Position numbers and translations under genes: made by a program
Notes under the pieces: model-generated
The model's input: only the letters and a program-made list of their open reading frames with translations
Database searches by the model: none
What the model was told of the DNA's origin: nothing
Shown here: in pieces, positions 32,422 through 44,711 of the stretch
How the letters are laid out: each line of letters starts with the position of its first letter
How positions within the stretch are numbered: position 1 is the first letter of the stretch
Assembly: GCA_019828565.1 (NCBI GenBank)
Contig: JAHDYR010000005.1
Location: 1,364,001-1,428,000, forward strand
Length of the DNA stretch: 64,000 bases
From: Carpediemonas membranifera
Lineage: Eukaryota; Fornicata
Reading direction: 5' to 3'

Positions 32422-32476
32422 TGTGCCGTGTTACTAATGAGTTTTATGCAACCAACTCCCGCAGTTTAGGGTCACA
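32422..32476 (-). repeat. E1 5' LTR (55 bp)
   Basis: See E1. Flanked on the right by the GTGG duplication and then by E0 reverse transcriptase in phase. Confidence 0.92.
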
Positions 32477-33393
32477 GTGGAGGACGAAGGCAGTGACCAG
32501 GTCAGCCTCATCAACATCCCAGACTCCGAGATAGCTGGCGAGATAAGAACTCTAGCGGAGAAATACGCGCAGATATTCGACCCACACCTCCCGGAGAGCA
32601 ACGGTCTGAAGCCTATGACCATAGAGCTGACTGAGGACACCACAGTTCGAGTGGGCCCGCGCCCCTTGAACGCTCAGAAGAGACATCTAGTGGAAGAGGA
32701 GGTGGCAAGACTGGAGAAGGAGGAGATAGTGCGACCGAGTGTCGGACCGTTTGCCTCCCCAGTCGTAGTAGTGTCGGGTGGACACAAGGGGTCTGACAAG
32801 ATCCGATTATGCATAGACTATAAGAGTCTGAACGCTATCACAGTGAAGGACCACTACCCACTGCCGAACATCCAGGAGTTCGTGCGAGAGGCCGCAGGGT
32901 GCAAGTACTACGCGACACTTGACTTGCGTCAAGGGTACTACCAGCTCTCCATGGCGGAGGAGGACGTACATAAGACAGCGTTCATCACCCCGGACAACTA
33001 CATGGAGTTCTTGCGCTGCCCGTTCGGGCTAACCAATGCCCCATCCCGCTTCCAGCGGGAGATGGACAGGGTGTATGCCCCACTGCTACACAAGGGGACC
33101 TCAGTATACATCGACGATATCTTCGTTTACGCTCGTTCGAAGGAAGAGTTCTTAGAGATCCTTGAGAGGGTCTTCCAGAGAACTGACGAATTCAACTTGC
33201 GACTCAAGGCGCCGAAATGCACGATAGGGGCAGCCGAAGCTGAGGTCGTGGGGTACATACTGGACGCGCAAGGGCAACGACTAGCCCCATCGCGTATCGA
33301 GGCAGTGCTAGACATGCCACCGCCGACCAACTACAAGGCCTTAGAGCGGACGCTAGGCTCCCTTAACTACGTGTCGCGCTTTGTGGACGACTC

Positions 33394-33477
33394 TGTAGTC
33401 AGTATTAATATCTACCAATATCCCTGGGAGGGTCCAAACCTCTTTTTACTCGTAAACTCTTTCTCTTCCAAACCACA
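33394..33477 (+). repeat. E2 5' LTR (84 bp)
   Basis: Appears identical to the 3' LTR, so insertion is recent despite broken frames; the indels may include sequence errors. Confidence 0.92.
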
Positions 33478-33493
33478 GTACTAGTACTTACCT

Positions 33494-36400
33494 ATGGGTA
33501 GAGAACAGAAAAAACAAGCGCCGCTCCTGAAAGAGGCAACATTCAGCGCTTTCGTAGCTTTTACGACGTCACTGCGTGACTTTAAGGCTAGAGGAGGTAA
33601 GGCGAAGCTCCGCAAGCTTATAAGCCCGGAGATCCAGTCCTATGCATCACAAGTGCTAGGCTTAGAGACCCTAGAGGAGGTTCCGCTTCCTCAGGGTGAT
33701 CAACATGACGACGAACCTTCCACTTCATCACGCAAGCTCAGAGAGAAGATCATCATGCAGCGACTCGCCGCTGCCTTGCGCCCACCAGAAAGGAACAATG
33801 CCTGAACCTTATCAGGCTGCGCATCGCGGCGTTCACGCCGCTCGAGGTGTCGAAGCTCAACTCGCAGTTCAACACCTTGTTGGAGTGCCTTAACATGGAC
33901 GAGGATGACACCATTCGTGAAGCCTACTTGCGGGCCTTTGCTGTGAAGGGCCAATCCCTCTACTACAGACTGAAGGAGCAGACTGAGGGTTGCTCACTGG
34001 CGGAGACCCAGCAATACACCATGAAGACGGCACGCGACGTAGCCGAGTCGGCTGAGTACCTTGCTCCGTTCACCGAGGCGATCCGCTCCGATCAGTCGCG
34101 CCGTCCGACAGCGCCCGTGCCAGGCGCCCATCCGCAACGCGGCCAGAGCCGTAACCAGCGCGACCGTCGTGACCGCCGAGATGACCGCCGAGACCGCCCC
34201 TACGACCGTCGTGACCGCCCGCATGACCATCACCGCCCGGACAAGCGGTCCCGCGATCGGGCTCGCCCTACCAGCACGACCCCAACCTGTTACAACTGCG
34301 GGGGCAAGGGCCATTTCAGCCCCGAGTGCCGGAAGCCCAAGTCCAAGTGTGAGAAGTGCGGGCGCGAGGGCCACAAGAGAGAGTTCTGTGACCGTATAAA
34401 GGTCCAGAACTATTCTTATTTGTCTTGTTTCGCGGCGTCTAGCAAACGCAGAGCGCAGGCTCTTCCGATTGTGTCAGGATCCATATACAGGACCAGCGCA
34501 GAGTCGATGTTGTTCGACTGTGGCGCGTCAGCAACCTTCATATCGCCGCAAGTGGCCGAGAGGTCCGGCGAAAAGATCCTGCATTGTGACCCGGTCGAGG
34601 TGACGACACCGGCTGGAGTCATCACAGTCGACCAGACTATTTCCACCGAAGTAACCTTTGCCAAATCAGCTCTGGTCCCCCGTGGGTGCACCTTTACTAC
34701 TCGTGCGTACCTCCTACCCTCAGAGTACGATCTAATCATTGGGTACCCTAATATGGTCACCCTGGGGATCCTTCCTCAGATTGACGACTGCGAGGAGTCT
34801 GACGCCAATGACGCCGAGCAGGCTGAAGACGTCTCAACGGTCATTACTCCCCAGAAGTTGAGCCTATTCACCTTGTCTGACAAGTCGTCTTCCCTTCAGG
34901 ACAGACTGCTCGCGCGGTTTGTCGGCCTGTTCGAGGACAGAGCAGGGCGTCCGAGTAAGCTCATCCCTTACGATCTAGTCTTGTCTGATGATGAACCCGT
35001 CTTTAGCCGCGAGTTCTTCATGCCGCCGGAGAAGAAGACACTTCTCCAGGAACACCTTGACGACCTGTCCCGACATGGCTTCATCCAGCCATCAGCATCG
35101 GCTTACTCCTCACCGGCATTCTTGGTCCCAAAGGGGAAGGACCGTACCCGGTTCGTTATCGACTTCCGTTTGGTCAACGCGAAGACTCCCCGTTCAACTA
35201 CCCTATCCCGATCATAGAGGATTGTCTAGCTAAGCTCAGGGGTAATACCATCTTTGCTACGCTCGACTGCAAGGCCGGCTACCATCAGGTGGCACTGACG
35301 GACCGTTCTCGTCCTCTGACCGCCTTCGGGACTCCCCTTGGACGGTTTGAGTACACGACTATGCCCTTTGGTCTGCGTAACGCTGGTTCTCATTTCCAGT
35401 GGGCCATGGAGCAGGCTTTCTCCGACCTGATCTCGGCAGGGAAGTGCCTTATTTACATCGATGACATTATTGTCATGGGTCGGGACGAACCTTCCTACAT
35501 AAGGAACCTATGGGACGTCCTGAAACGTTGCCAAGAGTATGACCTACACCTAGGTCGCGATAAGTGCGTCTTCGCCGCGGCTGAGGTCGAGTTCCTGGGT
35601 CGACTCGTGTCCGGAGACACCGTGAGGATTGCCGAAGACCGCATCGACGACATTAAGAAGCTGAAACTACCGACCAGCAAGCGGTCCGCACAGGCACTCG
35701 TCGGTTTCCTCAATTATTTCCGTGACTTCGTGCCCAACTTCGCGTCCCGAGCTCATCCTCTGTTGCAGGTGTCGGCTGGCAAGGCCGAACCCGGTGGGCC
35801 GGGTCAGCAAGCGGCCCTGGGCGACGTTATCGCCGAGCTCCTTAAGCGGGTCTCCCTCGTTCACTTCAAGACGGACGCGACACATGTCCTCATGACCGAT
35901 GCCTCAGACGTGGGATGCGGCGCCGTATTACTACAGGACGGGCAGCCGATCGCTTTCATGTCCCACGCATTCTCCGCGGTCCAGACTAGGTGGAGTACCA
36001 CAGAGCAGGAAGCCTACGCAATCATCCTGGCCGTCCAGCGTTGGCGGAAATTCCTCTCGTGGACGCACTTTACCATCCGTACTGATCACCGCAACCTGCT
36101 GTTCATGGCCAAGTCCATCAACCCCAAGGTCCGTAGATGGTACGACCAACTAGCTGACCTCGATTTCACCATACGTCACGTTCCGGGTGTTGACAACGGG
36201 GCAGCAGATGGCCTTTCTCGCGTGTTCGCTAACACCCTCGATACCCAAGTCGCGGACAGGCTGCAGAAGGCGCATCACTTCGCCGGGGCTCACTTGTCCG
36301 CCTGGGCGACCAAGAACCTTCTTCGAGACTGGGGCGTACGTGTCCGCCAGAAGGACGTGGACGACTATATCGCCAAGTGCCCAATATGCCAGTTAAGGCG

Positions 36401-37532
36401 TAAGCCCCCGGCCTCTTCCGATGCGGGTTTGCACACCGCGGTCGAGCACCCCTTCGACCGAGTGGCCATGGACACTATGTCCGCTACCCCGTGCACGGTC
36501 GACGGCACGACCTATAAGTATATCCTCGTTGTAATAGACATGTGCTCACGTTGGACTGAGCTTGTCCCGCTCCAGACTACCCGAGCGGTCGAGACGTCCA
36601 GGGCGTTTGTCAATAACTGGGTCCTCCGATACGGCGTACCGAAGGTACTGCAGACGGATGGAGGATCCCAGTTCGTCAACGCAGTCTTTAACGACCTGAG
36701 TGCCCGACTCGGGTTTACAACGAGAAAGACGACGGCTCATCATCCCCAGTCGAATGGGTTAGTAGAGCGAGCGAATGTGTCGGTTAAGTCCATCCTGACA
36801 GCGCGTCGTTACCAGTTTAGATCCAATGATTGGGTCCACAGCTTACCGATTGCCCAGTACCTTGTTAACTCGACCCCTCGAGTCCCTACTCGACTCTCCC
36901 CAGCCGAGATCCTGTATGGCACCGAGATGCGGGTGCCAAAGGACATTACCGTTATCGCGCCGGGTGAGACGTATATCGTTGACCAGCAAGAGGACTGGCT
37001 GTCCGAGGCCAAGGCGTACCGGCTCATGGCTGCCGAGCGCATTAAGAGCAAGCGGCTCCTACAGCAGTACAGGCCGGACGCCCGTGCCACGGTTTCGACT
37101 CCGTACGTCCTGGTGGCTTACCCCGACAGACCACCCGACAAATTCGCCGCCGGCCTGCGTGGCCCAATGGCACTAGTGTCGGTGCACCAGGAGTACAACA
37201 AGGTTGTTGCCTATACTGTGCGTGACCTTGAATCACTGAAGCAGTTCCGAGTCGACGCCTCCCGGGTCCTCCCATTCGATCACGGCGACATGTCCTTGGA
37301 GCAAGTTGCTCGCTTGGCTAACACAGTGGCGGCCGAGTACGTACCGAGCAAGATTGTGAAGTCCCGGCCCGACTCCGGTCCGGTCGAGAATCGCGAATAC
37401 TTGGTTGAGTGGCTGGGCTATGAGCCGGACGAAGCTTCGTGGGAGCCATTCGAGAATGTCGATGGCTGTGACAAGTTTGAGGACTTTCTTGAGCAGAGAG
37501 AACTACACCGTGCTGCGCACTCCAGGCAGTAA
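33494..37532 (+). pseudogene. E2 gag-pol with chromodomain, two frameshifts
   Basis: Starts MGREQKKQAPLLKEATF at 33494. Frame changes near 33800 and near 35190. Order: capsid-like helices, Arg/Asp repeats, two CCHC knuckles (CYNCGGKGHFSPEC, CEKCGREGHKREFC), protease with MLFDCGASATFI (DCG), reverse transcriptase FATLDCKAGYHQ and YIDDIIVMG, RNase H MTDASDVGCGAVL, integrase (HHFAGAH...CPIC; D in MDTMSA, D in QTDGGSQF, E in LVERAN), chromodomain YLVEWLGYEPDEASWEPFENV. Stop CAGTAAACG. Closely related to E3. Confidence 0.9.
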
Positions 37533-37551
37533 ACGGATTCTCAGTCAAGAT

Positions 37552-38626
37552 TTATTGGTAGTCGTCATCGGACTCGTCGTCAGGGCCCTTGATCCAGTCC
37601 TCGAGCTCAAAGTCGATCAGATACTCGCGAGCCACGCTGACGGCAGCGAGGGTCTCGTCCAGACCAGTGCAGGTGGGGGCGGTGTAGCCCGCGTACTGAA
37701 CGTGAAGAATGAGTCGGCGGTCGGATCCAGCCGTCAGGATCTCGTGACCCAGCACGTCAAGGACCTCGTACTCGCGCTCAGGGTCAGAGACCTGCAGGGC
37801 CAGACCGAGCCGCTCCGGCAGGGACGGAAGCTCGTCCATGGCGCGGAGGTTAGCGACCAGGGCGGCCCAGTGAGTGGCGGTGACTGAGACGTTCTCGCTA
37901 CGCTCCCCGTGGAGGAACAAGCGGTAGTAGTCTGGGGCGAGGCCAAGACGGCGACCCGGTACAGGGTGCGGCGGGCCAGGCTCTGGCCGCAGCCGAGAGC
38001 GCGGAGAGCGAGAACAGGGTCTCCGGGGTGACGTACCTGTTTGAGCCGTTGCCCTTGAGATCGAAAACGCCGGCGTCAACGGCGTCGCGGACTATGCCGA
38101 GTCGGTTTCGGCACGGCTGCGAGACGCCTCCGCAGGAAGCGGAGCGCACGATGCTCTCGCTGGAGCTGGACCAGCAGGCCGGCTGACAGATCGAGCAAGC
38201 CGCCTGCGTCCTTGCTCCACAGCGTGCCGGTGGAGAGGTGATCGAAGATCCTCGAGGGCACCTCAACGAAGTTAACGTAGCCAGCCAAGCACCGTCGAAC
38301 CACATCGGCGAGCTGGTCTGCCTGCTTCGTGAAGCACCTCCATCACACCCCACCGGCACACGGCAGAGCTCCCGAGCGGAAGTTGCCGGCACGGTGAAGA
38401 TCCTAGGTAAGAAGAATAGAGGCGCACAAACCGCATCATGGGCATCTGGGAGGCATTCCGCCGCTCTTGCGGATGGCCCTCTTCTGCAGGGCGCTCATCG
38501 TGCGGGCCTTATAGCGTTGCGTCCGAGCAATCGTCGCAAGGGCATTTCGAGCACCTTGCGATAATCGTCATCAGTTAACTCCATCGAAAGCTCACGAATT
38601 TGGTCGAGCGCACGCGTATCCGCCAT
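37552..38626 (-). pseudogene. E2 convergent extra gene with chromodomain-like end, frameshifted
   Basis: On the strand opposite pol, with stops only 20 bp apart. From ATG 38626 (MADTRALDQIRELS) homology to the intact E3 gene (53280-54608) can be followed through at least three frames: RIFDHLSTGTLW, then NGSNRYVTPETLF, then LALQVSDPEREYEVLDV and ILHVQYAGY (E3: FTLQLTDTSAAYGVVEV and ILLVQFSGY). The last part has the strand pattern of a chromodomain. Acidic tail DDESDDDY. Stop CAATAAATC. Function unknown; candidates are chromatin targeting or a Gag-like partner. Confidence 0.7.
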
Positions 38627-39324
38627 GTTTGGCCGCTTTTCTCAGGAAAAGCGACATATCCTGCACTTTTCCCAAATGACGAATGGAAGTGCCCATAGTG
38701 ATCCCCATGACGGACTATTCACAATATTTATATCTCAAACACAGTCCACGAGACTTCTACCGTCCGTGGAGCAGTGCTTATGATGTTGGTTAACTTTCGG
38801 TACAGCGCAGAACAAAAAGAGCCAGAACTCGCCAACGAAGCCGAATTGGGGCTCGAAAACCCCTTTTCGGGCACTGTGTAAGAATGGGGCGGATCAGCCC
38901 AACGTACCAGAACTTTCTGTATGAGCGATGGCGAAATGCCTAAAAATGCTCGGGGCCAGAATTCCCGAGTCGAGCGCGAGCCCCAGAGTGCCCGCGAGGG
39001 GGCGGGGCTGTGGTACGTCCTTTTATACTTATACAGGAGCTCCTGAACCCATATCTTAATTAGCAGCGCTGCATAGATCTTTTCCGAATCTTTTGATATC
39101 ATCCTCGAATCTTTCGGTCACACCTTACTACGCGTAATACCTCACCTGGAGGTTGCAATAAGACGTAATCCCAGAAGTTGGTTGTCGTTATCCCGTCGAT
39201 AATTCCAATAGTGGTTCGGCATGAGCGAGCGTAATCCCAAGTTCGATTGGTGGCTCTAGCCCCACGTAATACCAGATGTTGGTTGTGGTGATGGCCGCGC
39301 GACTGCTTGGCCATGGGGGGGAAG
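38627..39324. other. E2 3' untranslated region with CGTAAT(A/C)CC repeats
   Basis: About 700 bp without a gene. Four CGTAATMCC sites lie at 39132, 39164, 39230 and 39264, two of them followed by CAGA(A/T)GTTGGTTGT. They may act on the extra gene, whose start faces away from here, or on the element RNA. The purine tract ends the region. Confidence 0.6.
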
Positions 39325-39408
39325 TGTAGTCAGTATTAATATCTACCAATATCCCTGGGAGGGTCCAAACCTCTTTTTACTCGTAAACTCTTTCTCTTCC
39401 AAACCACA
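39325..39408 (+). repeat. E2 3' LTR (84 bp)
   Basis: See E2. Followed by ACTC and then E0 pol in phase. Confidence 0.92.
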
Positions 39409-41356
39409 ACTCCAGCAGAGTGCTGACCCCCCTGAATCGCCTGAGGAAGGACTCGCAGCCTGGACAACCGGTCAGTTGGACGAGTGAGCACCAGCAGGCG
39501 TTCGACAATTTCAAGCTGAAGGTGAAAGAGGCTGTGTCGCTAGCGTTCCCTGACCCTTCCAAGAAGTGGGAGTTGCACACAGACGCCAGCGCTACCGGGT
39601 TTGGAGGTGTACTTTACCAACAGCAGAGCGAGGAGAAGTGGGAGATTGTCTCCTTCTTCGCCGGGAGCTTCAGTGAAACACAACAGCGGTGGAGTACGTA
39701 CGAACATGAGTTGTACGCCATCCTGGCGTGCCTTACCAGCAGTCACCTGTCGCCCCTGTTTAAGCTGCACCACAACCTCACAATCAGATCTGATCACAGA
39801 AATCTGATGTACCTTATGGGAAAGCGGGACCTGAACAACAAGCTGATGAGGTGGTCTCTGATACTGAGTGACTACAAATTCAGTATCCTCCACATCGCGG
39901 GTCGAGACAATCAAGTCGCAGACCAGCTGTCCAGGGTAGAAGCCCAAGCGGGGGAGACGCTAAGCTGGAGCGAGAGAATCATGAAGGCGCAAGCAGCGCA
40001 CGAGAGAGAGAGAGATACCTGGGTCAGGGCTGGCTACTCGAGAGACCGTGATGGAATCTGGAAGTTCGAAGGCATTCCCATCGTACCTGAAGGCGCGACG
40101 GAACTGAAGGACGAGCTCCTCCAGTACGCCCACCGCCGTCACAGTGGACGATCAGGAACTATGAGCTCCCTCAAGGATGTGGCATTCTGGCGAGGACGCG
40201 CTACCGCCGTTGCCAACCATGTCAAGGACTGCATTGTCTGTAGAAAGACCAGGCTGCGGGACTTCATCCAGACTACGAACAGCTCTACCACGGACGGCCT
40301 GACAGCGCCGTGGGAGTGCGTCTCCATTGACACGATCGGACCAATCCACGGTGAGTCGCGCTTCCACTACATCTTCGTGGCGACCGACATGTTCAGTCGT
40401 TACACTGAGCTGATGCCTGCCGAGGTCAATACGGGCCAGCAGGCTGCAAGGGCCCTCTGGCTGCTAGCCTGCCGACACGGCGTGCCGACAGTAATTCAGT
40501 CAGACAACGGTCCAGAGTACGTGAACAGCGTCATCTCGGAGCTCGTGACACTCATGCACACGTTCCACCGTAGGACACTGCCTTACCACCCTCAATCGAA
40601 TGGTGTGGTAGAGCGACGCAACGCCGAAGTCATGAGACACGTCAGATGGCTAACACTGGCATTGAACGACTTCAGCAGGTGGGAAGAGACCCTGCCATAT
40701 GTTCAACACATCCTCAATAGTGCTGTCCACACAGCAACAGGATTCTCGCCGAACGAGGTCCTGTATGGGCGCTACGTGGAGATCGGCCAGCTGCGGAGGA
40801 CACCGCCGGCGGCACCCTCTAAGATTGATGTGGTTAGGGACGTCAAGACGGCCCTAGACAACCTCCGATGCCTTCAGGAAGACGTGGTGAAGGTCATTCG
40901 AGATGAGCACCTCGCCGTCGAGCACTTTAGGGATGACACTGAAGCGACTCAACTCAGCGCAGGGGACTTCGTCCTGGAGAGGCCAGTGAACAAATCGAAG
41001 CTACATGGCCTCAAGGGACCCTATAAGGTACTAAGAGTCCTCGAGCATAAGGCTGTCGAGATAGGCTCACTAGTCGACGACAGTGTGCGGGTTGTGCATG
41101 TGTCACGACTCAGCAGAGTCACCGTCCCTGACCTTGATGAGGGCAGGAGATTGGCCGCGACAGACTCAGAAGAGTTCCAAGTCCAAGCCGTCCGGAAACA
41201 CCGGATCAAGCGTGGCGTTCGGGAGATCTTAGTAGAATGGGTGGGCTATTCCAATCCCACCTGGGAGAGATACGGGCCCGACAACTGGGACAATGTATTT
41301 GTTATCAGCTACATCCATGACAACTCCCTCGCTTGGAAGAAGACGAGGGGGTAGAG

Positions 41357-41426
41357 TGTTGTGGTAACACACGACGGCGCTCGAGTCAGTGCAGTTTATG
41401 TAAAGAGAATTCCGTTTGCCGCCGCA
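41357..41426 (+). repeat. E0 3' LTR (70 bp)
   Basis: Preceded by the purine-rich GAGGGGGTAGAG that includes the E0 pol stop, followed by CCCT and DIRS-1 gag in phase. Confidence 0.92.
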
Positions 41427-42341
41427 CCCTTGATCAATTCGGCGAGCAAACGGCCAACACCTTCAGGGTTCAGGCTGAGGGCGTCACGGGCAAGCAGGCT
41501 CTTCTTAAGGTCGCCCTTTAGGCGGCCAAGCTGGTCGGCCACGAGAGAAAGCCCGTCTTCCCCAAGAGGTTCAACGACCTGAGGCGTGGCCGCGAGAGAC
41601 CTAGATGCCCCTTCTGCAACAAGCTGGGCCATGGCGAGGCCAACTGTTGGCTGAAGAACCCCGCTTTAAAGAAGTAAGTCCTCCTTTTCGTTTAGACTAG
41701 CACGAGCAGGATAAGAACGCGAAATGAACTGGGAGTCCCAGCTTAATGAGGCGCTATGCAGGAATAATCAACCTGTTGTAGGCTCAATAACGCGTGCAGC
41801 CGCTGTATGGGCACGGACATCCCCGCCGGCTGAAGTCATGGCAGCTGTTAGTAGCGTGCGCATCGCATCTGCTGCCGACATGACACCTCCTGACTCGTAT
41901 CATCCACGTCCGGAGCTAGAATCCATCCTTATGGAGGAAGTAGAGAAGCCCATCGCGATAGGTGCTGTGGAGGAGCTTCCTCAAGCGCCAAGATTGGTCT
42001 CACCGATCTTTGTTCTGCTCAAGTCCGATGGCGAGACATGGAGGCTAATCCATGATCTAAGAACGCTCAATGGGACGATAGAAGCTGCTAAGTTCTCGAT
42101 GAAAGGACTGCAGGAAGCAGCGGAGACGATTCTCCCCGGTGACAGCATGATCACCATCGATTTCGCCAAGGGATATTACCAACTACTCCTGGCAGAAGAG
42201 GATACTGAACTTGCCGGGTTCTCTGTAGCTGGCAGGTACTTCAAGTTCCTCGTTTTGCCCTTCGGTTTGTCGACGGCCCCAAGGGCGTTTCAGATGATGT
42301 CAAAGCATGCAGCTCGGTTCATTGCAGCCCGCCTTGGTGTA

Positions 42342-42415
42342 CATACTGTCAATTCCTTGACTTCAAGTCAAGTTTTTGTGACTTAAAGTCAAGGACAAAA
42401 CTTGACTTTAAGTCA
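42342..42415 (+). repeat. TIR-2 left inverted repeat
   Basis: Starts CATACTGTCAATTCC and holds three spaced copies of a palindromic TTGACTTNAAGTCAA-type unit, as would suit multiple protein binding. Confidence 0.9.
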
Positions 42416-43968
42416 TTTTGCAAGAAAAAATGAACTCGACGATGAGCCGGAGCTGGATCTTCAAAGTGGTATGGTAGTACTTGGCTATACCTAAGCAATA
42501 CGCATGCGCAGTATCAAACTTTAAATCCTGCTAGAAAAAAGTAACATAGGGACAAATTGGAATTGAGAGTTGAGACTCAAAAAACGGGCAGGTGGGAGGA
42601 AATGGTCCATAAGTACGCCGTATGGGTCGCTTCCTCCCTTCTGCCCCTTTTTTTATCGCAAAATCGATTTGCCGGATTTGACACACGTTTGATGTGATCA
42701 AAATGGATTTGATAGACATGGGTCCAGATCATGCAGTTGGCCATCCTGAAGCGCTAGGGCAGCCTGCAGACCGCAGCAATGCCTCTGCTGAATGCCCTTC
42801 ATGCCTGACGGACAGGACGCGCGTTGACTCTAAAGGACTGCATGTTTCGGCATCAGAAGAAGGTGTGGAATACAACGGAGTCATCGCCGAACCGCTCCGA
42901 CCATGTCGGTTATTAGGACATCGCGTTCAGACGCCCTCTGCAATTACCAAGTCAATAGATGGGAGTCGACCTGATGAGCACGTCATTTTGGGCCCCATGT
43001 GACCCTATAGCTGAGCTTGGCTGGGCGCTGCTGCGGCCATGGGCCGCTAGTGCCCTTACTGGCTCGTTTCTCCTCGTATAGCGGCCGTAGAGGTCTGGTC
43101 TGAGCCTCGTTATAATAGTCTGCCCGAGTAGAGTCCAGCCATACCATAAATGCCCCCCATTCCCCCCCTCCCGGTCGCTCATACCTCCAAAATGGCCTAT
43201 ATTCCCTGTAGGAAGCCTAATAAGGGCGGATTTCCCATAAGTCGTGGCATAGAGGGAAGAGGCTTTGTACACAGCCCCCTGATCGTGGGTTCAATTTTCA
43301 CCGGGAGCAAATAGGTATTTTTGGCAGACAACGCCGCTCCGAGCTCTATCGCGCCCAGCGGTGCCTGCAGCGGCCACAGAACAGAGCTAGAATTCGGGTG
43401 ATTTTTAATCTCGATCGAAATGCTGCTGAAGCACGCTCTAGAGGGACTGAAGCGCTCCTCGAGGCGCCAATGAATGGAGATAGATCGTGTTGTTCGCGTT
43501 TACTTTGAATACTGCAGCAATAATGGAGATAATGAGATTTGCCGGGAACTGCAGACGAATTCCCTCACTAACTAGCCTGGAATCGTGATAAAGCTCCTAC
43601 ATGATCACTCTGCATGCCCCAGAAGCATTGTACGCATGCTCAGAACCGCTTGAGCTGATGTTGGGCTGCTCCGCAGGATAAGGGATGATCGCTCATGGAC
43701 GTCTGAAAGCAGATCCTGGACGATAGAAGAGACGAAGAGAACACGTAAACATTTACATTCATTGCGACGCGTATGCCAGCTGGGTTGGCACTGGCGACAT
43801 CAACGCAGACTTCGCCATCGCTGTCGGTGGTAGGCGAGTCGTTGATGTTGTTAGGGAGTGATGTGGATGATGGAACTTGCTGTTGAGGGCGCCGGTGATG
43901 CGGGGCTGGCGTGGCGCTGAGGGTGGCGTCGTGGCGCTGAGGGCGCTGGCGTAGGGGTGCTGTGTGGG
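42416..43968. other. TIR-2 left interior without a clear gene
   Basis: A 100-codon frame 42703-43002 (MDLIDMGPDHAV...) lacks any recognised feature and is not called. A degenerate tRNA-like stretch lies at 43238-43309 (see findings). The remaining sequence shows nothing I can support. Confidence 0.4.
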
Positions 43969-44612
43969 CGCCAGGATGAGGGCGCCAGGATGAGGGCGCC
44001 AGAGATGAGGGCGCCAGAGATGAGGCGCCAGGGATGAGGCGCCAGAGATGAGGCGCCAGAGATGAGACGCCAGGATGAGGGCGCCAGGATGAGGGCGCCA
44101 GAGATGAGGCGCCAGGGATGAGGCGCCAGAGATGAGGCGCCAGAGATGAGGCGCCAGGATGAGGGCGCCAGAGATGAGGCGCCAGGGATGAGGCGCCAGA
44201 GATGAGGCGCCAGGATGAGGCGCCAGGATGAGGCGCCAGGATGAGGCGCCAGAGATGAGGCGCCAGGGATGAGGCGCCAGGATGAGGGCGCCAGAGATGA
44301 GGCGCCAGGATGAGGGCGCCAGAGATGAGGCGCCAGGGATGAGGCGCCAGAGATGAGGCGCCAGAGATGAGACGCCAGGATGAGGGCGCCAGGATGAGGG
44401 CGCCAGAGATGAGGCGCCAGGATGAGGGCGCCAGAGATGAGGCGCCAGGATGAGGGCGCCAGAGATGAGGCGCCAGGGATGAGGCGCCAGGATGAGGCGC
44501 CAGGGATGAGGGCGCCAGGGATGAGGCGCCAGGATGAGGGCGCCAGGGATGAGGCGCCAGGATGAGGGCGCCAGGGATGAGGCGCCAGGATGAGGGCGCC
44601 AGGGATGAGGAG
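43969..44612. repeat. GATGAGGCGCCAG minisatellite (TIR-2)
   Basis: About 45 tandem units of 13-15 bp (GATGAGGCGCCAG with GATGAGGGCGCCAG and AGATGAGGCGCCAG variants), the reverse complement of the unit in TIR-1. Long open frames across it are repeat artefacts. Confidence 0.95.
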
Positions 44613-44621
44613 TACAGTATT

Positions 44622-44711
44622 TGAACCCCGAAAACGCCATATTACCAGCACCAATGAGCTTCATCAACGAAGATGCGCTCACTGGTGCCGGTTATGGCGT
44701 TTTCGGGGTTC
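44622..44711. repeat. Imperfect palindrome (TIR-2), counterpart of 11601-11689
   Basis: Arms GAACCCCGAAAACGCC and GGCGTTTTCGGGGTTC. Confidence 0.7.

Larger units (their letters stand above)
27607..32476 (-). mobile_element. E1: Ty3/gypsy retrotransposon in E0
   Basis: 4.87 kb, minus orientation. 55-bp LTRs at 27607-27661 and 32422-32476 differ by one base; target duplication GTGG (27603-27606 and 32477-32480). A purine tract GGGGGGAAG (minus strand, 27662-27670) abuts the 3' LTR. The LTRs are among the shortest one could expect for this class. Confidence 0.93.
33394..39408 (+). mobile_element. E2: Ty3/gypsy retrotransposon in E0, with convergent extra gene
   Basis: 6.0 kb, plus orientation. 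84-bp LTRs at 33394-33477 and 39325-39408 (TGTAGTC...AACCACA), target duplication ACTC (33390-33393 and 39409-39412), purine tract GGGGGGGAAG at 39315-39324. Gag-pol is frameshifted; a minus-strand gene related to one in E3 lies downstream of pol. Confidence 0.93.
27147..41354 (+). pseudogene. E0 pol, interrupted by E1 and E2
   Basis: Protease VVDTGATHPFI at 27230-27260; reverse transcriptase with LDLRQGYYQL, FGLTNAPSRFQ and YIDDIFVY (32481-33393); RNase H LHTDASATGFGG; integrase with HHCC zinc domain (HRRHSG...CIVC) and D, D, E in SIDTIGP, QSDNGPEY and VVERRN; C-terminal chromodomain-like VREILVEWVGYSNPTWERYG. The three pieces 27147-27606, 32481-33393 and 39413-41354 are in phase across both insertions, about 1104 codons. 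Stop is TAG. The open frame implies E1 and E2 landed before E0 had time to decay. Confidence 0.9.
26121..41426 (+). mobile_element. E0: Ty3/gypsy (chromovirus-type) retrotransposon
   Basis: 70-bp LTRs at 26121-26190 and 41357-41426 (TGTTGTGG...GCCGCA), target duplication CCCT (26117-26120, 41427-41430). Its own length is about 4.4 kb once E1 and E2 are discounted. Gag is frameshifted, while protease to chromodomain forms one frame. Confidence 0.92.
25837..41677 (+). pseudogene. DIRS-1 gag, split by E0
   Basis: ATG 25837 (MSVEERLEALEKSNKEQ) opens a coiled-coil (residues 1-45). The frame is cut by E0 after RYLKT (26120) and resumes at 41431 in phase. It meets a TAG at 41519-41521, and the same frame then continues to a CCHC knuckle CPFCNKLGHGEANC and a TAA at 41675. 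The TAG may be a read-through site or a mutation. The reverse transcriptase frame starts 46 bp after the end. Confidence 0.75.

Noticed and set aside
43759-44682. Long open frames (about 270-307 codons) across 43759-44682
   Set aside because: They are made by a 13-15 bp tandem repeat that happens to avoid stops; amino acid content is a monotonous repeat in several frames at once.
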